From contig NZ_JAAOIX010000002.1 of the NCBI RefSeq assembly GCF_011440395.1, positions 496,001 to 560,000 of the forward strand: DNA of 64,000 nt, written 5' to 3'. Origin of the DNA: Pseudomaricurvus alcaniphilus. GTDB taxonomy: Bacteria; Pseudomonadota; Gammaproteobacteria; Pseudomonadales; Cellvibrionaceae. Below the pieces are notes generated by a model that saw only the letters and a list, made by a program, of their open reading frames with translations, made no database searches and was not told the origin of the DNA. Below, piece by piece: positions 61,970 to 64,000 of this stretch. The number at the start of each line of letters is the position of its first letter. The first letter of the stretch is position 1. Position numbers and translations under genes: made by a program.

Positions 61970-62718
61970 CGCCAGCGGGTACGTTGGTGGGATCTTTATA
62001 GGCTCAACTGCACCGTGCGCCCAGCGCTACCCTCACCGCCACCAGGTGGCGGTTGCGACAGGGGCAAAATGGACGTTTAATTAGGGCAGGAATTAGCTTC
62101 GAGCCGCTCAAGGTTGCCGGGATTTGGCTGAGCCAGGGAGTGATATTCCAAGTGGTTACCTTTTCTCTCCCTCTTGATTGTCGTGCTGGCGCATCGTCAC
62201 GGCTGGCATAGCTCGGGCGCTTTTAGCTCTAAAGATGTTTTTTTGACCAGCTTAATAGGGGCCGGGGGCTTCGAGGGCTTTGAAAAAGCTTTGGATATCA
62301 ATTGGATACCGGGGGAGGCGATGCGCTCGTTAAGTAATTACACTGGTCGCCCGACATTTATTATTATGAGGCCTAAGGCCTTATTAACGTACTGTTATGA
62401 AACGAAGCAAGAGCTTATTAAGGTCTAGCTTACTGCTAAAGAACAAGTCTCGCGGCATTGAGCGACTAGCCGGATCTAGCCTCGGTAGCGTTGTTCCTCG
62501 GGCACGGTTTAAGAGCGATGCTGGAGTCAAAAATTACTGCTTTTACGTGGTGTGTCTTCGGTCAGATTTGTTGAAATATTGGGCTTTTGGTAGCGCTGTT
62601 CCTACTGCCACATGCGATCTTAGCTGGGCGGAAAAGTCAGCAGTTTAAACGCGGTGCAAGTAGATAGCTTCGTGCCCGAACCGAAACTTAGAACATGGAG
62701 AGTGTGTGCAGTCATTTC
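61970..62718. other. Stretch without a confident gene
   Basis: Two short frames (62174-62428 and 62397-62648) exist, but neither has a ribosome site, a recognised family or clear codon bias. Structure seen: the palindrome ACCGCCACC-A-GGTGGCGGT (62035-62053) and a 15-base near-repeat GGTAGCG(T/C)TGTTCCT at about 62484 and 62589. If the attC below is real, this is the body of the preceding cassette or cassettes. Confidence 0.45.
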
Positions 62719-62833
62719 ATAACCAGGCCGTCAACTGGACGCAAAATACTACGCCGTTTTTTGTGCATTCGCTTCACTCATTGTCGCACAAAAAACCGCT
62801 CCGTATTTCGCGCCAGTTACAGCGGCGTTATTG
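62719..62833 (+). other. attC-like integron site, VCR length
   Basis: An imperfect 115-base palindrome bounded by ATAAC (62719-62723) and GTTAT (62827-62831). The inner arms AACTGG/CCAGTT (62733-62738, 62813-62818) and the long central stem GTTTTTTGTGC/GCACAAAAAAC (62756-62766, 62786-62796) fold as in large attC sites. The exchange point would be G62827/T62828. Confidence 0.6.
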
Positions 62834-62841
62834 GTAACCAC

Positions 62842-63627
62842 ATGATTAAAGACTTTGAAGAGAATGGCTTTCTCGTTCTTAAAAATATGTTTGAAGAAAG
62901 TGAGCTTCGTAAGATGCAGGAAGTTGTTGCAAGATTTCATAAGTCATGGATTAAGAAGAATTCTAAATTCTACAATGACAAGGCTGTAAACTCTGCTTAT
63001 TTAACTGGTAAGGAGCACTTGTTAGATTCTGAACGAGAGGCGTTATTCAAATTCATCGGATCAGCTAAGTTGATGAGGATCGTGACATCTATTATGGGTG
63101 TTCGTGCAACCTTTATGAATACCCAATTGTTTTTTAATCCGGTTAACGAAGGCCAGAGAAACTATTGGCATAGGGACCCTCAGTACCATATGTCTATTGC
63201 TGAGCAGAAAGAGGCATTGGCAGGCCCCAATGTCATCCATTTCAGAATTCCGTTATTTGATGAACCTGGTGTCGAGTTGATTCCTGGAACCCACAGGCGC
63301 TGGGATAGTGAAGAAGAACTTAATGTACGCATTGAGCAGAATGGCCGTAAGAACTATGAGAACCTCCCTACTGGACTGGAAGTAAACTTGAATGCGGGAG
63401 ATCTACTTGTGTTTAGTGCAAATATGATACATCGGGGAATATATGGCATGGATCGTCTTTCTTTGGATATATTATTTTGTGATCCAGCTATTGAGATCGT
63501 GAAGTTCGTTGAGGATTGTTGCTTGCCCGACAGAGAAACCATGAAAAAACTTGAGAATGCGTGCGCATTTGAGAATGCAATTGAGATAAAAACCAATAAC
63601 AAATCAATGCACGCGACAAGCGCGTGA
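62842..63627 (+). CDS. PhyH-family Fe(II)/2-oxoglutarate dioxygenase in an integron cassette
   Basis: A 261-residue dioxygenase of the phytanoyl-CoA hydroxylase type. The iron facial triad is H110 and D112 (YWHRDP) and H197 (MIHRG); R198 and nearby residues may bind 2-oxoglutarate. The N-terminal DFEENGFLVLKNMF is typical of the family. ATG at 62842 is only 14 bases after the attC exchange point, the short leader typical of gene cassettes, and its 3' end runs into a second attC. Codon use is more AT-rich than in the rest of the window. The substrate is unknown. Confidence 0.82.
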   Translation: MIKDFEENGFLVLKNMFEESELRKMQEVVARFHKSWIKKNSKFYNDKAVNSAYLTGKEHLLDSEREALFKFIGSAKLMRIVTSIMGVRATFMNTQLFFNPVNEGQRNYWHRDPQYHMSIAEQKEALAGPNVIHFRIPLFDEPGVELIPGTHRRWDSEEELNVRIEQNGRKNYENLPTGLEVNLNAGDLLVFSANMIHRGIYGMDRLSLDILFCDPAIEIVKFVEDCCLPDRETMKKLENACAFENAIEIKTNNKSMHATSA

Positions 63628-63641
63628 TTGCGACGTTATGG
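63594..63641 (+). other. attC integron site, short form
   Basis: CAATAAC (63594-63600) and GTTATGG (63635-63641) are the outer boxes. The inner stem is AAT-CACGCG (63606-63615, with G63609 unpaired) against CGCGTGATT (63621-63629), with the 5-base loop ACAAG. The single extrahelical base is a hallmark of attC. It overlaps the end of the dioxygenase gene, and the exchange point would be G63635/T63636. Confidence 0.72.
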
Positions 63642-63938
63642 CTTTGCGAGGGCCGGCTTCGAATCCATTCTTTTATGAAGGATACGAACAACTTCAATGT
63701 AGGTGCCCGATACCAGGCGATAAAATACGATATAACTGCTAACCGGGAATTTTCTATACCCAGATTTTATATAGTCGCAGGAAATACCAATGTCTGGAGA
63801 TTCTGCAAGCAAATGGAATGCGTCATCAAACTGCCGGAGATAATTTCGTCTTTGAGCTCCGCCCCATTTCCGCTGAGAGTAGGCGGCAATCCTTTTCAAA
63901 TCATTTTTGGCTTGGTTTGTGAGCTGAAATGCACCCAT
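63636..63938 (-). CDS. ParE/RelE-family toxin
   Basis: A 100-residue toxin: LTNQAKNDLKRIAAYSQRKW at the start, then YLRQFDDAFHLLAESPDIG and a C-terminal KFPVSSYIVFYRLVSGTYIEVVRILHKRMD strand region typical of ParE (given as landmarks). It is encoded on the minus strand, opposite to the cassette direction, and its TAA stop is formed by the first bases after the attC exchange point. The start overlaps the antitoxin stop by one base (TAATG). TA pairs are common stabilisers of cassette arrays. Confidence 0.86.
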   Translation of the reverse strand: MGAFQLTNQAKNDLKRIAAYSQRKWGGAQRRNYLRQFDDAFHLLAESPDIGISCDYIKSGYRKFPVSSYIVFYRLVSGTYIEVVRILHKRMDSKPALAKP

Positions 63939-64000
63939 TAGCCGATTTCATCGTCCAGTTCTTGCATGAGGCGTTCGTAGCTGTAATCGGCTGCGCCGCT
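63938..64000 (-). CDS. Antitoxin of the ParE toxin (partial, cut by window edge)
   Basis: Twenty codons before the stop are visible, reading YSYERLMQELDDEIG at the end, an acidic amphipathic tail like those of ParD- or Phd-type antitoxins that wrap the toxin. The gene continues beyond the right edge. Overlap with the toxin ATG supports the pairing. The antitoxin class cannot be decided from the tail alone. Confidence 0.7.
   Translation of the reverse strand, partial: SGAADYSYERLMQELDDEIG

Noticed and set aside
62174-62648. Two overlapping short frames as cassette genes
   Set aside because: No ribosome site, one begins with TTG, and no recognised family. They are described only as part of the unassigned stretch.
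61970-62718. Integron integrase or attI near the first attC
   Set aside because: No tyrosine-recombinase frame exists on either strand, and the GTTTAAT at 62075 lacks the other features of an attI site.

Overview
The window looks like chromosome of a marine-type gammaproteobacterium. The evidence is gammaproteobacterial housekeeping genes (PlsB- and SerA-like proteins, ilvA divergent from rpiA, split PxpABC 5-oxoprolinase), a moderately GC-rich background, and a large acyl-CoA catabolic cluster of the kind found in oligotrophic hydrocarbon, steroid or terpenoid degraders. The genus cannot be fixed from the sequence alone.

Region 1 (1-5.4 kb) is a tightly overlapping lipid operon: a PlsB-like acyltransferase cut by the left edge, a wax-ester synthase/diacylglycerol acyltransferase and a HAD-PlsC fusion. 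Region 2 (5.4-37 kb) is a catabolic gene cluster. It holds a MaoC hydratase, a double-length acyl-CoA dehydrogenase and four or five single ones, two SCPx-type thiolases, two DUF35 proteins, three acyl-CoA ligases, a class III CoA-transferase, two SDRs, an enoyl-CoA hydratase, a Rieske oxygenase, an amidohydrolase, an alpha/beta hydrolase with a patatin, a DapB-like dehydrogenase with a LysR regulator, and a lipocalin-like protein. Nine copies of one palindrome (AACTGAC-N5-GTCAGTT) stand in front of nearly every transcription unit here, and a TetR gene sits in the middle, so the whole cluster reads as one regulon.

Region 3 (37.17-43.65 kb) is an accessory island of lower GC. It carries HigBA, a primase-helicase of the TOTE conflict type, a Fic protein with its own palindromic operator, and a decayed serine recombinase. 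It is bordered by copies of the 3' end of a tRNA-Arg(CCG) gene, which is itself followed by an array of structured repeats with compensatory base changes. Region 4 (43.8-52.1 kb) is an amino-acid cluster: prolidase, then DUF1445 + PxpABC + DUF4392 (the two halves of D-glutamate cyclase around 5-oxoprolinase), D-amino-acid aminotransferase and alanine racemase, and a newly noticed 46-residue membrane peptide. Region 5 (52.3-62 kb) holds ilvA, rpiA, a lipoprotein/HupE/DUF4331 trio, serA, a lone ABC ATPase and cytochrome b561.

Region 6 (62-64 kb) is AT-rich and contains two attC-like integron recombination sites around a PhyH-family dioxygenase gene, followed by a reverse-strand ParE-type toxin and its antitoxin. 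No integrase is in the window, so it is either the distal part of a cassette array or a cluster of attC sites lacking an integrase.
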